Made by a program: the position numbers and the translations under genes. Below the pieces are notes generated by a model. That model had not been told where the DNA came from. It did not search any database and saw only the letters and a program-made list of their open reading frames with translations. Below are positions 16,925 to 25,739 of a DNA stretch of 60,904 nucleotides, piece after piece. Location: positions 1-60,904 of the forward strand of contig CAJTPB010000012.1 in the NCBI GenBank assembly GCA_910578065.1, in the 5' to 3' direction. This DNA comes from an uncultured Christensenella sp. (GTDB lineage: Bacteria > Bacillota > Clostridia > Christensenellales > Borkfalkiaceae). Each line of letters starts with the position of its first letter. The stretch's first letter is position 1.

Positions 16925-17638
16925 TCAGCCGATTTTTACAATATCGGTATCGTCCAATCCGCGAAGGAAATCGGGAATTTCGTATCCGCCGTCTTTTTCT
17001 TCTTCCTTTTCCTTAAGTTGCGCCGCCTGTTCTTCCTTTTCTTCTTTGGCAGGCTGACCTTCCGCAGATTCGCTGTATTCGTCGCGCGCGTACAGATAGC
17101 TGTCTTTATCCTCTTCGGGGCGGGCGATCGCAGCCATCAGCGTATCGTAATCGGGCAGATCTTCCAAAGAAGAAAGTTTAAACCGCTTTAAAAATTCGTC
17201 CGTCGTGGCGTAGAGAATGGGTTTTCCTACGGCGTCTTTTCTGCCGCACGGATAAATCAAATTCAATTCCAACAACGCGTGCACGGCGTAATCGCTGTTT
17301 AATCCGCGTAACAGTTCGATTTCCGTTTTGGTAACGGGTTGCTTATATGCAATAATCGCCGCGCATTCCAAAATAGTGCGGGTAAGTTCTTTTTCCCGTA
17401 TAGGGTTTAAAACGGCGGAAACGCCCTCTTTGTATACGGGGTTGGAACCGAGCTGCGCCTTATTGTTAAACATTAACAGCTGAATGCCGCCCTCTTCGCC
17501 GTAGCGCTCTTTCAACTCGTTTAACGAACGTTTTACCTCGCCCGTCGTAACGCCCAGCTTTTCCGCGATATCGGAAATTGCAACGCTTTTTCCGGAAGCG
17601 AACAATACCGCCTCAATGATATTCGTCAATCTCTCCAA
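16925..17638 (-). CDS. scpB: Segregation and condensation protein B
   Basis: Kleisin-interacting winged-helix subunit of the SMC-ScpAB condensin that organises the chromosome. The core (about 1-165) matches the family: NIIEAVLFASGKSV at the start, and ILECAAIIAYKQPVTKTEIE in the second winged helix. A Glu/Lys-rich tail of about 70 residues follows and is probably disordered. The start overlaps scpA by 26 nt, so translation is coupled. Confidence 0.95.
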   Translation of the reverse strand: MERLTNIIEAVLFASGKSVAISDIAEKLGVTTGEVKRSLNELKERYGEEGGIQLLMFNNKAQLGSNPVYKEGVSAVLNPIREKELTRTILECAAIIAYKQPVTKTEIELLRGLNSDYAVHALLELNLIYPCGRKDAVGKPILYATTDEFLKRFKLSSLEDLPDYDTLMAAIARPEEDKDSYLYARDEYSESAEGQPAKEEKEEQAAQLKEKEEEKDGGYEIPDFLRGLDDTDIVKIG

Positions 17639-18401
17639 GACCTTCCTCCTCGTTTCTGTCGGGGTTCAGCGAAATAAGAATTTCCCCGAATACAGATTCC
17701 TGCGTGACGCGCAGATATTGGTGTTTTAACAATTCGAGCATCGCTTGAAAGGTGGTAATTACTTCCGCTTTCGTATAATCGATGCTAAACAGGTTTTCAA
17801 ATTTTACCGATTTTCCCTCTTCGACGCTTTCGAGAATATACTGAATCTTTTGCTCTACGGTAAATTCGTCGCGCGGGATCTCGCGGTATTCTTCTTCCGA
17901 AGCGGCGTTTTCCCGCTTTAACATTAACGCGGAAAAGGCTTTGATCAAACCGTCGAGGTTAAAGTCGGTATAAACGATCCGCGCTTCGCCTACGTTTTTA
18001 TCCGGCTCTTTAAAGTAGTATCCGATCGTTTCTAACTCTTTCAGCTTTTTGGTTTCTTCTTTGATCAAGCGGAATTCTTCCAGCGCGCGGATGAGTTCCG
18101 CTTTGTCCTCTTCGATCGCCGCGTCGATGGAAGGATCGTCTTCCAAATTAGGCACAAGACTTTGCGCTTTTATTTTTATGATCGTCGCCGCAATGTTCAG
18201 ATATTCGCTTACCTTGTCTACGTCGAGATAAGGCAATCCTTTCATATATTGCAAAAACTGTTCAGTCACTTGCGATACGAAAATATCTTTAATCTCGATT
18301 TCTTCTTTGTTGATCAAGAACAAGAGCAAATCGAGCGGACCTTCAAAATTAGAAAGCACCGTCGTATAATCTACGACGGATTCGAAATCTTCCGTTTTCA
18401 A
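17613..18401 (-). CDS. scpA: Segregation and condensation protein A
   Basis: Kleisin subunit of the SMC complex, 262 residues. Landmarks are NFEGPLDLLLFLI near the N-terminus and the C-terminal winged helix. I chose the TTG at 18401: it overlaps the M50 stop as TTGA and has GGGGGTTGG just upstream, and the resulting length fits the family. A longer reading frame to 18527 lies inside the M50 gene and has no ribosome-binding site. ScpA level is therefore tied to translation of the upstream protease gene. Confidence 0.93.
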   Translation of the reverse strand: MKTEDFESVVDYTTVLSNFEGPLDLLLFLINKEEIEIKDIFVSQVTEQFLQYMKGLPYLDVDKVSEYLNIAATIIKIKAQSLVPNLEDDPSIDAAIEEDKAELIRALEEFRLIKEETKKLKELETIGYYFKEPDKNVGEARIVYTDFNLDGLIKAFSALMLKRENAASEEEYREIPRDEFTVEQKIQYILESVEEGKSVKFENLFSIDYTKAEVITTFQAMLELLKHQYLRVTQESVFGEILISLNPDRNEEEGLGEIDEYH

Positions 18402-19084
18402 AATACCAACCCCCAAAGCGCGGTTATCGGCCAACCGAGTATATTTGTTGCAAAACTCATAATATATCCGAGGATATCGAACCAACCCATTTGCCAAACG
18501 TTCAAATAATCCACAAAAATTTTGCAAATGTAGCTTTCTATGATCAGCCCCATTAAAATGTAATAACCGTATTGCCGTAAAAAGCGATACACTTTCCCCC
18601 GTTTTCTGTTCAGCGCTTCGACCAAGCGGAAGCCGTCTAACGGGAAAAGCGGCAACAGGTTAAACACGCAAAAAGAAAGACTGTATGCAAACAGGCAATA
18701 GGTAAACACGTACAGCACATACGAAAAGTATGTTTGGCTGTCGGCAAAATAGTAAGACGCCAAAATATAAAGCGGACAAAATAAAAATGCCGAAAGATAA
18801 TTTACGATAACGCCCGCGCTTGCCGTAAGCGCGCTGCCCAACCGATACTTTTTAAAATTATCGGGATTAACGGGAACAGGCTTCGCCCAACCGAAACCGA
18901 CGAGCGTAAAAAAGATCAATCCCATTAAATCGAAATGGCGCGCGGGATTCAGCGTTAATCGGCGGTTCCATTTCGGCGTCGGATCTCCGCATTTATAAGC
19001 AACGAACGCATGCGCAAATTCGTGCAAGGTAAGCACCACGACGACAGCGAGGAAACTCGCAATCAGCTTTAAAATACTTTCCAT
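18398..19084 (-). CDS. Site-2 protease family (M50) integral membrane metalloprotease
   Basis: A 228-residue polytopic membrane protein with the zinc-binding HEFAH motif in its first membrane segment (about 21-25) and the second metal-ligand motif PLDGFR near 150. This is the YwhC/Rip3-like class without a PDZ domain, often placed just before scpA in Firmicutes. Substrates are unknown. The stop is embedded in the scpA start as TTGA. A consensus promoter lies 12 nt upstream, so this gene probably heads the scpA-scpB-ytfJ-rluB unit. Confidence 0.9.
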   Translation of the reverse strand: MESILKLIASFLAVVVVLTLHEFAHAFVAYKCGDPTPKWNRRLTLNPARHFDLMGLIFFTLVGFGWAKPVPVNPDNFKKYRLGSALTASAGVIVNYLSAFLFCPLYILASYYFADSQTYFSYVLYVFTYCLFAYSLSFCVFNLLPLFPLDGFRLVEALNRKRGKVYRFLRQYGYYILMGLIIESYICKIFVDYLNVWQMGWFDILGYIMSFATNILGWPITALWGLVF

Positions 19085-19095
19085 ATTACCGAATT

Positions 19096-19124
19096 ATTAT
19101 AAAACATTTCTTAGAAAAAAGCAA
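19096..19124 (-). promoter_or_regulatory. Promoter of the M50-scpAB unit
   Basis: On the minus strand TTGCTT (19124-19119) and TATAAT (19101-19096) are 17 nt apart, ending 11 nt before the ATG at 19084. The 5' leader would be very short. Confidence 0.6.
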
Positions 19125-19132
19125 CTATAAAA

Positions 19133-19164
19133 GCGGTCGGAAGGAAAAAATTCGCACCGACCGC
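19133..19164 (-). terminator. Terminator of lysA
   Basis: An 8-bp GCGGTCGG/CCGACCGC stem with a 16-nt loop is followed on the minus strand by TTTTATAG. It lies 21 nt past the lysA stop and just before the next promoter. Confidence 0.7.
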
Positions 19165-19185
19165 CTATATATTATGTTACGCGTA

Positions 19186-20502
19186 TTACTTCAAATAATT
19201 CGGAATAACGTCGTTTCTAACCAAATCTTCGTACGTTTGCGGTTTTACAATGTATTCCGCCTTTCCGTCTTTCACCAAAACGGCGGGCGGAATAAAATTG
19301 CGGTTGTAGTTGGAAGCCATCGAATAATGATATGCGCCCGTCGTAAAAAAGGCAAGAATATCCCCCGTTTCCGCTTTGGGCAGGTTGATATTCGTACCGA
19401 TCAGATCGCCGCTTTCGCAACACTTTCCCGCAACCGATACAAGTTCGCAAGGCGGTTCCGCCGCGCGGTTTGCAAACATTGCGGTATATTTGGATTGATA
19501 TAAACTGTAACGCGGATTTTCAAACATGCCGCCGTCGATCGCGATATACTTTTTTACATTGGGAATTTCTTTTATCGCACCCACCGTATACAGCGTAATT
19601 CCCGCTTCCCCTACGATGGAGCGCCCCGGTTCCAACATCAAATGCGGGCGGCGTAGCCCGTATTTTTCGCATTGCGTTTTTACCGCGTCGATCACAGCGC
19701 GCAGATAAATTTTTAAATCGATTTTCTTATCTTCGTCCGTATACCATACGCCGAAGCCCCCGCCGAGGTTTAAAACCTCTGCTTCGAACCCCGTTTTTTG
19801 CTTGATTTCCGCAACGAACTTTAAGCATTTTTCCGCTGCAAGAACAAAAGACTGCTGTTCAAAAATTTGCGAACCGATATGGCAGTGATAGCCTTTTAAG
19901 CGCAAATGCTTTTTTCCGAGCAGGTATTCGCTCATCTTTTGCGCCGTGCCGTCGGATACGGAAAAGCCGAATTTGGAATCGGTCGTCGCCGTTTGCACGT
20001 ACGCATGCGTGTGCGCTTCGATTCCGGGATTGATGCGAATGAGCACGTTTTGTATCATGCCCCTTTGTTCCGCTTCCCGTTCGAGGAGATCCGCTTCGGA
20101 AAACGCGTCTACGACGATCGTTCCCACGCCGCATTCAAGGGCGTAAGCGATTTCGCGCGGAAGTTTATTGTTGCCGTGCATGCAAATTTTTTCGGGAGGA
20201 AAGCCCGCTCGCATTGCGGTATACAGTTCGCCGCCCGAAACGACGTCTACGCCAATCCTCTCGCTTTTGGCGATCGCATAAATCGCCGTGCAGGAAAACG
20301 CCTTCGAAGCGTAAAGCACCGTGCCGTTGCCATCGTATGCCTCCGCGATCGTATCGCGATAAGCGCGCATCATGGCGCGTATATACGCTTCGTCATAAAC
20401 ATAAAGCGGCGTTCCGAATTGCGCCGCCAGCTCAACGCAATCTGCCCCGCCGATTTCGAGATGTCCTTTCCCGTTGATTTTTAACGTATCTCTTTCGTTC
20501 AT
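19186..20502 (-). CDS. lysA: Diaminopimelate decarboxylase
   Basis: Decarboxylates meso-diaminopimelate to lysine, the last step of the pathway. The 438-residue PLP enzyme shows VLYASKAF with the cofactor lysine (about 70), the glycine loop GGGFGVWY, EPGRSIVGEAG for the phosphate group, and the active-site cysteine in CCESGD. The fold is the alanine-racemase-like barrel plus C-terminal beta domain. Its own strong promoter and terminator make it monocistronic. No lysine riboswitch is visible: only about 45 nt separate the -10 from the ATG. Confidence 0.96.
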   Translation of the reverse strand: MNERDTLKINGKGHLEIGGADCVELAAQFGTPLYVYDEAYIRAMMRAYRDTIAEAYDGNGTVLYASKAFSCTAIYAIAKSERIGVDVVSGGELYTAMRAGFPPEKICMHGNNKLPREIAYALECGVGTIVVDAFSEADLLEREAEQRGMIQNVLIRINPGIEAHTHAYVQTATTDSKFGFSVSDGTAQKMSEYLLGKKHLRLKGYHCHIGSQIFEQQSFVLAAEKCLKFVAEIKQKTGFEAEVLNLGGGFGVWYTDEDKKIDLKIYLRAVIDAVKTQCEKYGLRRPHLMLEPGRSIVGEAGITLYTVGAIKEIPNVKKYIAIDGGMFENPRYSLYQSKYTAMFANRAAEPPCELVSVAGKCCESGDLIGTNINLPKAETGDILAFFTTGAYHYSMASNYNRNFIPPAVLVKDGKAEYIVKPQTYEDLVRNDVIPNYLK

Positions 20503-20548
20503 AAAATTCCTTTGCGTAAATTCTTACACTGCTGTAATCGATCGACTT

Positions 20549-20578
20549 ATTATAGTATAAATCTTACCGATTTGTCAA
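20549..20578 (-). promoter_or_regulatory. Promoter of lysA
   Basis: Minus strand TTGACA (20578-20573), 18-nt spacer, TATAAT (20554-20549). Both hexamers are perfect consensus. Confidence 0.75.
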
Positions 20579-20592
20579 GAACTCGCAAGTAA

Positions 20593-20618
20593 AAAACGGC
20601 TTTTTGAAAAGCCGTTTT
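20593..20618 (-). terminator. Terminator of the dacF-type gene
   Basis: AAAACGGCTTTT pairs with AAAAGCCGTTTT almost without a loop and is followed by TTTTTTA on the minus strand, 8 nt past the stop at 20627. Confidence 0.85.
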
Positions 20619-20626
20619 CCGTCTGT

Positions 20627-21790
20627 TTAATTCCAATTTCTTGCGCCTTCTTTCAGTGCATCCCTCCAGCTTTGCCGTTCCGCGCCCGATACGGTCTGAA
20701 GAGCGGTTCTCGCAACTTCCACGCCGCCGCGATATACGACCGCTTCCCCCACGTTCTGCCCCGCGGTTACGGGAGCCTTTAATTCGTCGGGGAGAGAAAT
20801 TTGCACGGATATGTCTGCCTGATTCCCCTTTTCGCCGAATACGCTTACGGTGCGTTCGGCATATACGGGCAATTCGGTAACTTTGCTGCCGCGTACGCGT
20901 ACTTGCTGCCCGATCTGTTCGCCTGCGGTAAATATACGCTTGCTTTCGTAATTGGCGAACGCATGGTTGAACATCGCTTTCGTATCGGCAAACCTCTGCG
21001 CCGAGGAATCGGAGCCGATCACAACCGAAACCAAACGCGTATCGCCGCGCTTTGCCGTTGCCGCAAGGCAGAATCCCGCTTGATTGGTGAAGCCCGTTTT
21101 TCCGCCGTCGCAGCCTTCGTAAAAGCGGATCAGCTTGTTCGTATTCGTCATCGAAGTCGTTCTTCCGTCCGGATGAGCGAAGTCTTCCAGCCATACTTTG
21201 GAAAATTCGTAATACTTTTTATGCGTCAGCATTTCGCGCAGCATCGTTGCAACGTCTTTCGCGCAGGAATACTGCGGCTCCTTCGGCAGCCCTGTACAGT
21301 TTGCAAACAAGGTGTTTTCCGCCCCCAATTCTTTGGCGCGGGCGTTCATGCGATCGACGAATGCCGATTCGCTTCCCGCAATGCGTTCGGCAAGCGCCAC
21401 GCAAGAATCGTTTGCCGAGCAAACCGCAACGCTTTTCATAAGCTGTTCGGCGGAATAAGTCAACCCCGTCTGCAAAAACACCTGCGAACCGCCCATAGAC
21501 GATGCGTTTTCGCTTACGGGCACCTGTTCGTCGTAGGCAATTTTTCCTTCGTCCGCCGCTTCGAACGAAAGAAGCAAGGTCATAATTTTACACATGCTCG
21601 CAATGGGAAGACGTTCCGTTTCGTTCATGGAATAAACGACCGTTCCGCTGTCGTAATCGCATAAATACGCCGACTTACACTTTACCGCAAGCGCTTCGTC
21701 CGCCTTTGCGGTGATCGCAGACGTTCCCAATGCAGAAAGGGAAATCGCCGCCCCTGCTATGCAAGAGGATAAAAACAATAACTTTTTCAT
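20627..21790 (-). CDS. dacF: D-alanyl-D-alanine carboxypeptidase (DacF type)
   Basis: S11 penicillin-binding protein, 387 residues from the ATG at 21790, with a Sec signal peptide (about 1-30). Active-site motifs are Ser65-Met-Cys-Lys68, SAN in CSANDSC instead of SGN, and KTG in DGGKTGFTN. A C-terminal beta-rich domain (about 290-387) matches PBP5-C. DacF of Bacillus is made in the forespore and controls cortex cross-linking. Position next to a SpoIIM-like gene and spoIVB suggests the same here. A TTG at 21829 would add 13 residues; neither start has a clear ribosome-binding site. This is the second S11 enzyme in the window. Confidence 0.88.
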   Translation of the reverse strand: MKKLLFLSSCIAGAAISLSALGTSAITAKADEALAVKCKSAYLCDYDSGTVVYSMNETERLPIASMCKIMTLLLSFEAADEGKIAYDEQVPVSENASSMGGSQVFLQTGLTYSAEQLMKSVAVCSANDSCVALAERIAGSESAFVDRMNARAKELGAENTLFANCTGLPKEPQYSCAKDVATMLREMLTHKKYYEFSKVWLEDFAHPDGRTTSMTNTNKLIRFYEGCDGGKTGFTNQAGFCLAATAKRGDTRLVSVVIGSDSSAQRFADTKAMFNHAFANYESKRIFTAGEQIGQQVRVRGSKVTELPVYAERTVSVFGEKGNQADISVQISLPDELKAPVTAGQNVGEAVVYRGGVEVARTALQTVSGAERQSWRDALKEGARNWN

Positions 21791-21838
21791 GCCGTTAGTT
21801 TGCGTATCTTTCGAAAAATCATTCCGCAAATTTGATTT

Positions 21839-22438
21839 TTATATCACGTTTCCGAACGGATGAAAAAACGCAAGCAATAAAACGGCTTCCAACAGACAAA
21901 CGGCGGCGATGATTGCAACGAACAAAAGAAAATCGATCAACAGTTCTCTTCCGTCCGATTTGCAAAATCGAAATCCGCCCGCACGGGAAAATGCCAATCC
22001 CCCGCCCATGATCAGGACCGCGTCGATCATAAGGTGAATGGGAATGTATAAAACCAACGCAACGATCGCGCCCGAAAAACGATACACCCTAAAAAAAATG
22101 TAAATGCACCCGCCGAAGGTGTATCCCCTGTATATAAGCGCGATAGGCGTAAAAACACACGCCGCGGGATGAACGCCCGATATAAAAATCAACGCTAAAA
22201 TAAAACAGTGCCCCGCTGTCCGCCGAACAAAAATTAAAAAAACGCTCGTCTGAGAATAGCAAACCCGATCGAGGAACCGATCGCAGATACGCAGATGATA
22301 GTCATAAAAAGAAGGTGAATTTATAAATAGTATGCCACACATAGTACTACACAAAAATAGCAAAAGCAGACAAAGAAGCGTTTTTTTTCGCTTTATTATC
22401 CGACAAAAACAGTCATGAAAACAAAAAAACGGGTTCAT
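21839..22438 (-). CDS. SpoIIM-like integral membrane protein (start uncertain)
   Basis: A 199-residue, very hydrophobic open frame with about five membrane segments. The size, the charged N-terminus before the first helix, the loop before the helix LYIPIHLMIDAVLIMGG, and the ending CLLEAVLLLAFF followed by a Pro resemble SpoIIM (stage II sporulation protein M), which acts in engulfment. The resemblance is by pattern only. The first ATG (22438) lies within the spoIVB terminator and has no ribosome-binding site. No in-frame ATG with a good site follows until about residue 40. It may be translated from an unusual start, or be decaying. Confidence 0.5.
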   Translation of the reverse strand: MNPFFCFHDCFCRIIKRKKTLLCLLLLFLCSTMCGILFINSPSFYDYHLRICDRFLDRVCYSQTSVFLIFVRRTAGHCFILALIFISGVHPAACVFTPIALIYRGYTFGGCIYIFFRVYRFSGAIVALVLYIPIHLMIDAVLIMGGGLAFSRAGGFRFCKSDGRELLIDFLLFVAIIAAVCLLEAVLLLAFFHPFGNVI

Positions 22439-22458
22439 ATAGTATCATATGAACCCGT
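22429..22458 (-). terminator. Terminator of spoIVB
   Basis: A perfect 12-bp stem (ACGGGTTCATAT with ATATGAACCCGT) and 6-nt loop are followed on the minus strand by seven Ts and then GTTTT. It is one of the strongest terminators in the window. Confidence 0.92.
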
Positions 22459-22472
22459 ACGATCGTTTATGC

Positions 22473-23492
22473 TTATTCCGCCAGCATGTGCTCGATCCCG
22501 ATTCCGTATCCCCTCGTCGGATCGTTTAAGAATACGTGCGTCACTGCGCCGATTAGTTTACCGTTTTGAAGAATGGGACTTCCGCTCATTCCCTGCACGA
22601 TCCCCCCCGTTTCTTCAATCAGCCGTTCGTCTGTAATTTTAATGACGAAATTCTTGTTTTCTTTATTTCCCTCGTCTACTTTTGCAATCGCAATTTCGTA
22701 CTGCTGCGGCTTTACACCGTTTACGGTCGAATAGATGACAGCCTTCCCGATCGTCGCTTCGGAAATAGGCGCCGCAAGAACCGTTTGCATTTGCGCAAAA
22801 TCGTACGAGGTTTTTTCGAACGTTCCGTACAGCCCGCAAGAGCAAACCTTTTCCGCGCGGGCGATCGCCTTGTCGTTTAAAAATAATCCGCGCAATTCAC
22901 CCGCTCTTCCCCGTACGCCTTTGTTGACGCCGATCACACTGCACAAATACACTTTCGAATCGGAAATCGCCATCGATTGCTTAGATTCGTCGGTAACAGC
23001 ATGCCCCAACGCACCGAAGCGCATCGTGCGTTGATTGACGTATGTCACGGTACCGATACCGGAAACGGTATCACGAATCAGCACGCCGATTTTATATTTT
23101 CCGCTTTTTTTCTCTTTTACGGGTCGAATGCTCACTTCCGCACTGTCACCGTTTCGCTTTACGGTCAGCCGCACAGGATTGCCCCCGCTGCGTTCCAACG
23201 CCGCGTTTAACTGTTCGATATTGGTAATCGAAATTCCGTCCGCTGCGCAAATGGTATCGCCCGCGCGCAGCCCTGCCTGTTCCGCGGGTTTGGAAGCGCA
23301 ACCGTCTTCCCCTACGATTTCGCTGAGCCCGATCACCTGCGCTCCGCCCGCGCTCAACATAAATCCGGCAGTCATGCCTCCGATATAATAACGCTCTTCC
23401 GCGCCTTCCGCTTGCAGTGCGGGAACCGAACTACCCACCGCGAAGCAGGACGCAAGAATTGCCGTTGCAATAAAAAATTTCAGCTTGCGCAT
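22473..23492 (-). CDS. spoIVB: SpoIVB peptidase
   Basis: Forespore serine peptidase (S55) that signals across to the mother cell and activates processing of pro-sigma-K. The 339-residue protein has a signal-anchor (about 5-25), a PDZ domain (about 65-130) and the S55 domain. The nucleophile is the Ser of VQGMSGSPILQNGKLIGAVTH, and the His of FGALGHAVTD fits the catalytic histidine. The ATG at 23492 has GGAGG 5 nt upstream. It follows recN directly, the normal order. The usual next gene, spo0A, is absent here. Confidence 0.94.
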   Translation of the reverse strand: MRKLKFFIATAILASCFAVGSSVPALQAEGAEERYYIGGMTAGFMLSAGGAQVIGLSEIVGEDGCASKPAEQAGLRAGDTICAADGISITNIEQLNAALERSGGNPVRLTVKRNGDSAEVSIRPVKEKKSGKYKIGVLIRDTVSGIGTVTYVNQRTMRFGALGHAVTDESKQSMAISDSKVYLCSVIGVNKGVRGRAGELRGLFLNDKAIARAEKVCSCGLYGTFEKTSYDFAQMQTVLAAPISEATIGKAVIYSTVNGVKPQQYEIAIAKVDEGNKENKNFVIKITDERLIEETGGIVQGMSGSPILQNGKLIGAVTHVFLNDPTRGYGIGIEHMLAE

Positions 23493-23548
23493 AAAACCTC
23501 CGTTACAATTTAACTTGCGCAAGCCGATCCGCTTATATTCGATTGATT

Positions 23549-25258
23549 TTATATTTGTGAAAGGGAGTTTTTGTAAATTTTACCTTCTTTCAACAGTTCT
23601 TCCGCGTGCTGCAATGCAAGCCCGCTTTGCGTATCCCCGCCGATCAAGCGTGCGATTTCTTTCAACCGCTCATTTTCGCTTAACGCATAAATGTGCGTAG
23701 CCGTCTTTTCCGCAGACTGCGTTTTTTCGATCAAAAACTGTTTATCCGCCGCGGCGGCGATCCTCGCCAAATGCGAAACCGCGATAATTTGCGTATGCAA
23801 AGAAATTTTGCAAAACTTTTCGGCGACGACTCGCGCGGTCGCCCCGCCGATCCCCGCGTCGATTTCGTCAAACAAATACGTTCCGATTTCGTTTAATGCG
23901 GAAAGCTGCGCTTTGACCGCCAACATAAAGCGGCTCATTTCGCCGCCGCTGATGATTTTCCCCAGCTCTTTCAACGGTTCTCCTGCGTTTGCAGAGAATA
24001 AAAACCGAACGCCGTCTAATCCGTTTTTATTAGCGCGGGAAACGTCTTGTTCCGAATATCCGTCAAATTGCACTTCGAACCGCGCGGAAGATATATTCAG
24101 CGTTTTTAATTCTGCAATCACGCGATCGGTAAACGTTTTCGCCGCATTTTTTCGCGCGTTCGTCAGCAAAAGGCACGCTCCATACAAATTTTTATCTGCT
24201 TTCGCAAGCGCCTTTGTAAGTTGTTCGAAGCGCGCTCCGCTATCCGACAGCAGTTCGTATTCCGCTTTCGCGCTTTCGTAAAAGGAGAAAATTTCCGCGA
24301 TCGAACCGCCGTATTTCTTTTTTAACCGTTTAATTTCGTCTAAGCGGTTTTCTACCCGTTCCGCTTCCCGTTCGTCGAAGTCCGCCTCTTCCCCCAAGCA
24401 TTCCACCGTATCCGATACGTCGGTTAAATCTGCCGCGATCGTTTCAAGTCGGTCGGCAAGCTCTGCGTACGCCGAATCGAACCGCGACAGCGCGGAAAGC
24501 GCGCGCAAAGCGGAGCGCACGGCATCCAAGCCGCTCCCGTCGGCGGAAAGACATTGCTGCGCTGTATTCAACCCGTTTAAAATTTTTTCCGCATGGGCGA
24601 TTTTTTCACGCAGAGCGGAAAGCGTTTCTTCTTCCCCCTCTTGCAATTCGGCGGAAGCAATTTCCTCTATCTGAAAACGCAATACGTCCAATCGGCGGCT
24701 GCGTTCTCCCTCGTCGCCCCCCAGCGCACTCAGTTCCTTTAATATGGTATTGCGCCGCGAAAGCAAATCAGAAACCGCTTCTTTGTGCGCCGTTACCTCT
24801 TTTCCCGCAATTTTATCGAGCAGCGCTAATTGATTGCTTTCTTTTAAAAGGTAAAAGTGTTCGCTCTGCCCGTGCACGTCTACAAGCAAAGAGGTAACTT
24901 TGCGCAGCATTGCCGCAGTTACCGAACAACCGTTCAGCTTGATCGATCCCTTTCCTTCGAGAGAGTATTTCCTCGAAACAATCAATAGATCCTCTTCCCC
25001 GTCGAGGTCCATTTCGGCAAGCGCTTCTTTCACTTGCTTGTTCCCACCGATGAAAAATTCCGCGCGCACCGCGCATTCAGTCTGCCCGTAACGGATCATG
25101 CTTCTGTCCGCTTTTCCGCCGAGCACAAAATCGATCGAATCGAGAATGACCGATTTTCCCGCGCCCGTTTCCCCGGAAAGCACGTTTAAACCGCCCGAAA
25201 ATTCCATTTCCGCGCGGTCGATCAGTGCGATATTTTGTATCAGAAGCCGTTCGAGCAT
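23549..25258 (-). CDS. recN: DNA repair protein RecN
   Basis: SMC-like ATPase that acts early at double-strand breaks. The 569-residue protein has Walker A GETGAGKSVI (about 30-39), long coiled-coil arms in the middle (about 155-370), the signature region ISGGEMSRFMLAVK and Walker B YLFDEIDAGIGG. The ATG is 1 nt after the argR stop, with CAGGGT from the end of argR as probable ribosome-binding site. Co-transcription with NAD kinase and argR is the common Firmicutes pattern. Confidence 0.96.
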   Translation of the reverse strand: MLERLLIQNIALIDRAEMEFSGGLNVLSGETGAGKSVILDSIDFVLGGKADRSMIRYGQTECAVRAEFFIGGNKQVKEALAEMDLDGEEDLLIVSRKYSLEGKGSIKLNGCSVTAAMLRKVTSLLVDVHGQSEHFYLLKESNQLALLDKIAGKEVTAHKEAVSDLLSRRNTILKELSALGGDEGERSRRLDVLRFQIEEIASAELQEGEEETLSALREKIAHAEKILNGLNTAQQCLSADGSGLDAVRSALRALSALSRFDSAYAELADRLETIAADLTDVSDTVECLGEEADFDEREAERVENRLDEIKRLKKKYGGSIAEIFSFYESAKAEYELLSDSGARFEQLTKALAKADKNLYGACLLLTNARKNAAKTFTDRVIAELKTLNISSARFEVQFDGYSEQDVSRANKNGLDGVRFLFSANAGEPLKELGKIISGGEMSRFMLAVKAQLSALNEIGTYLFDEIDAGIGGATARVVAEKFCKISLHTQIIAVSHLARIAAAADKQFLIEKTQSAEKTATHIYALSENERLKEIARLIGGDTQSGLALQHAEELLKEGKIYKNSLSQI

Positions 25259-25259
25259 G

Positions 25260-25715
25260 TTAACCCTGAATAATTTTGTTTAAGCGCTCGCGAACAGCCC
25301 AAGATTCTTCCGCCGTTTCGCAAATCAAAAGGGTGGTGTCATCCCCCGCTACGCAGCCGACGACTTCTTTATAATTGAGCCTGTCGATTACAACGCCTGC
25401 GTTTGCGCCGTTCCCGTTCAGCGTTTTAATTACGATAAGATTCCCAACGGGGCGGATATCTAGCACGCATGCTTGAAAAAGCGAACGCATCTTTTCGGAA
25501 AGTTCCCCTTCGCTTTCGTTGATGCAGGTGTAGCGGAAACGTTTATTGATCCCCGCCACTTTAAAAAGATGCAATTCTTTGATATCGCGCGAAATCGTCG
25601 CTTGCGTAACGGAAAAATTCGATGCGTTCAACTCTTCGCAAAGCTCTTCTTGCGTTTCGATTTCCTTTTCCGCGATAATTTCCAAAATCTTACTGTGTCT
25701 TGCGTTTCTCAACAT
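25260..25715 (-). CDS. argR: Arginine repressor ArgR
   Basis: Arginine-dependent regulator of 151 residues. A winged helix (about 1-70, with SVTQATISRDIKEL as recognition region) is joined to the hexamerisation and arginine-binding domain (about 80-150) with GNANAG-like GNGANAGVVID and CVAGDDTTLLI. It is one residue-gap away from recN and 24 nt after the NAD kinase stop. ATG start with an AGGTGA site upstream. Confidence 0.95.
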   Translation of the reverse strand: MLRNARHSKILEIIAEKEIETQEELCEELNASNFSVTQATISRDIKELHLFKVAGINKRFRYTCINESEGELSEKMRSLFQACVLDIRPVGNLIVIKTLNGNGANAGVVIDRLNYKEVVGCVAGDDTTLLICETAEESWAVRERLNKIIQG

Positions 25716-25739
25716 AAAATCACCTTTGTATTATCATAT

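Noticed and set aside
20503..20548. Lysine riboswitch before lysA
   Set aside because: Only about 45 nt lie between the -10 and the ATG, far too short for the roughly 170-nt riboswitch.
20801..21664. 287-codon open frame on the plus strand
   Set aside because: Antisense of the dacF-type gene, with Arg/Phe/His-rich translation typical of a shadow frame.
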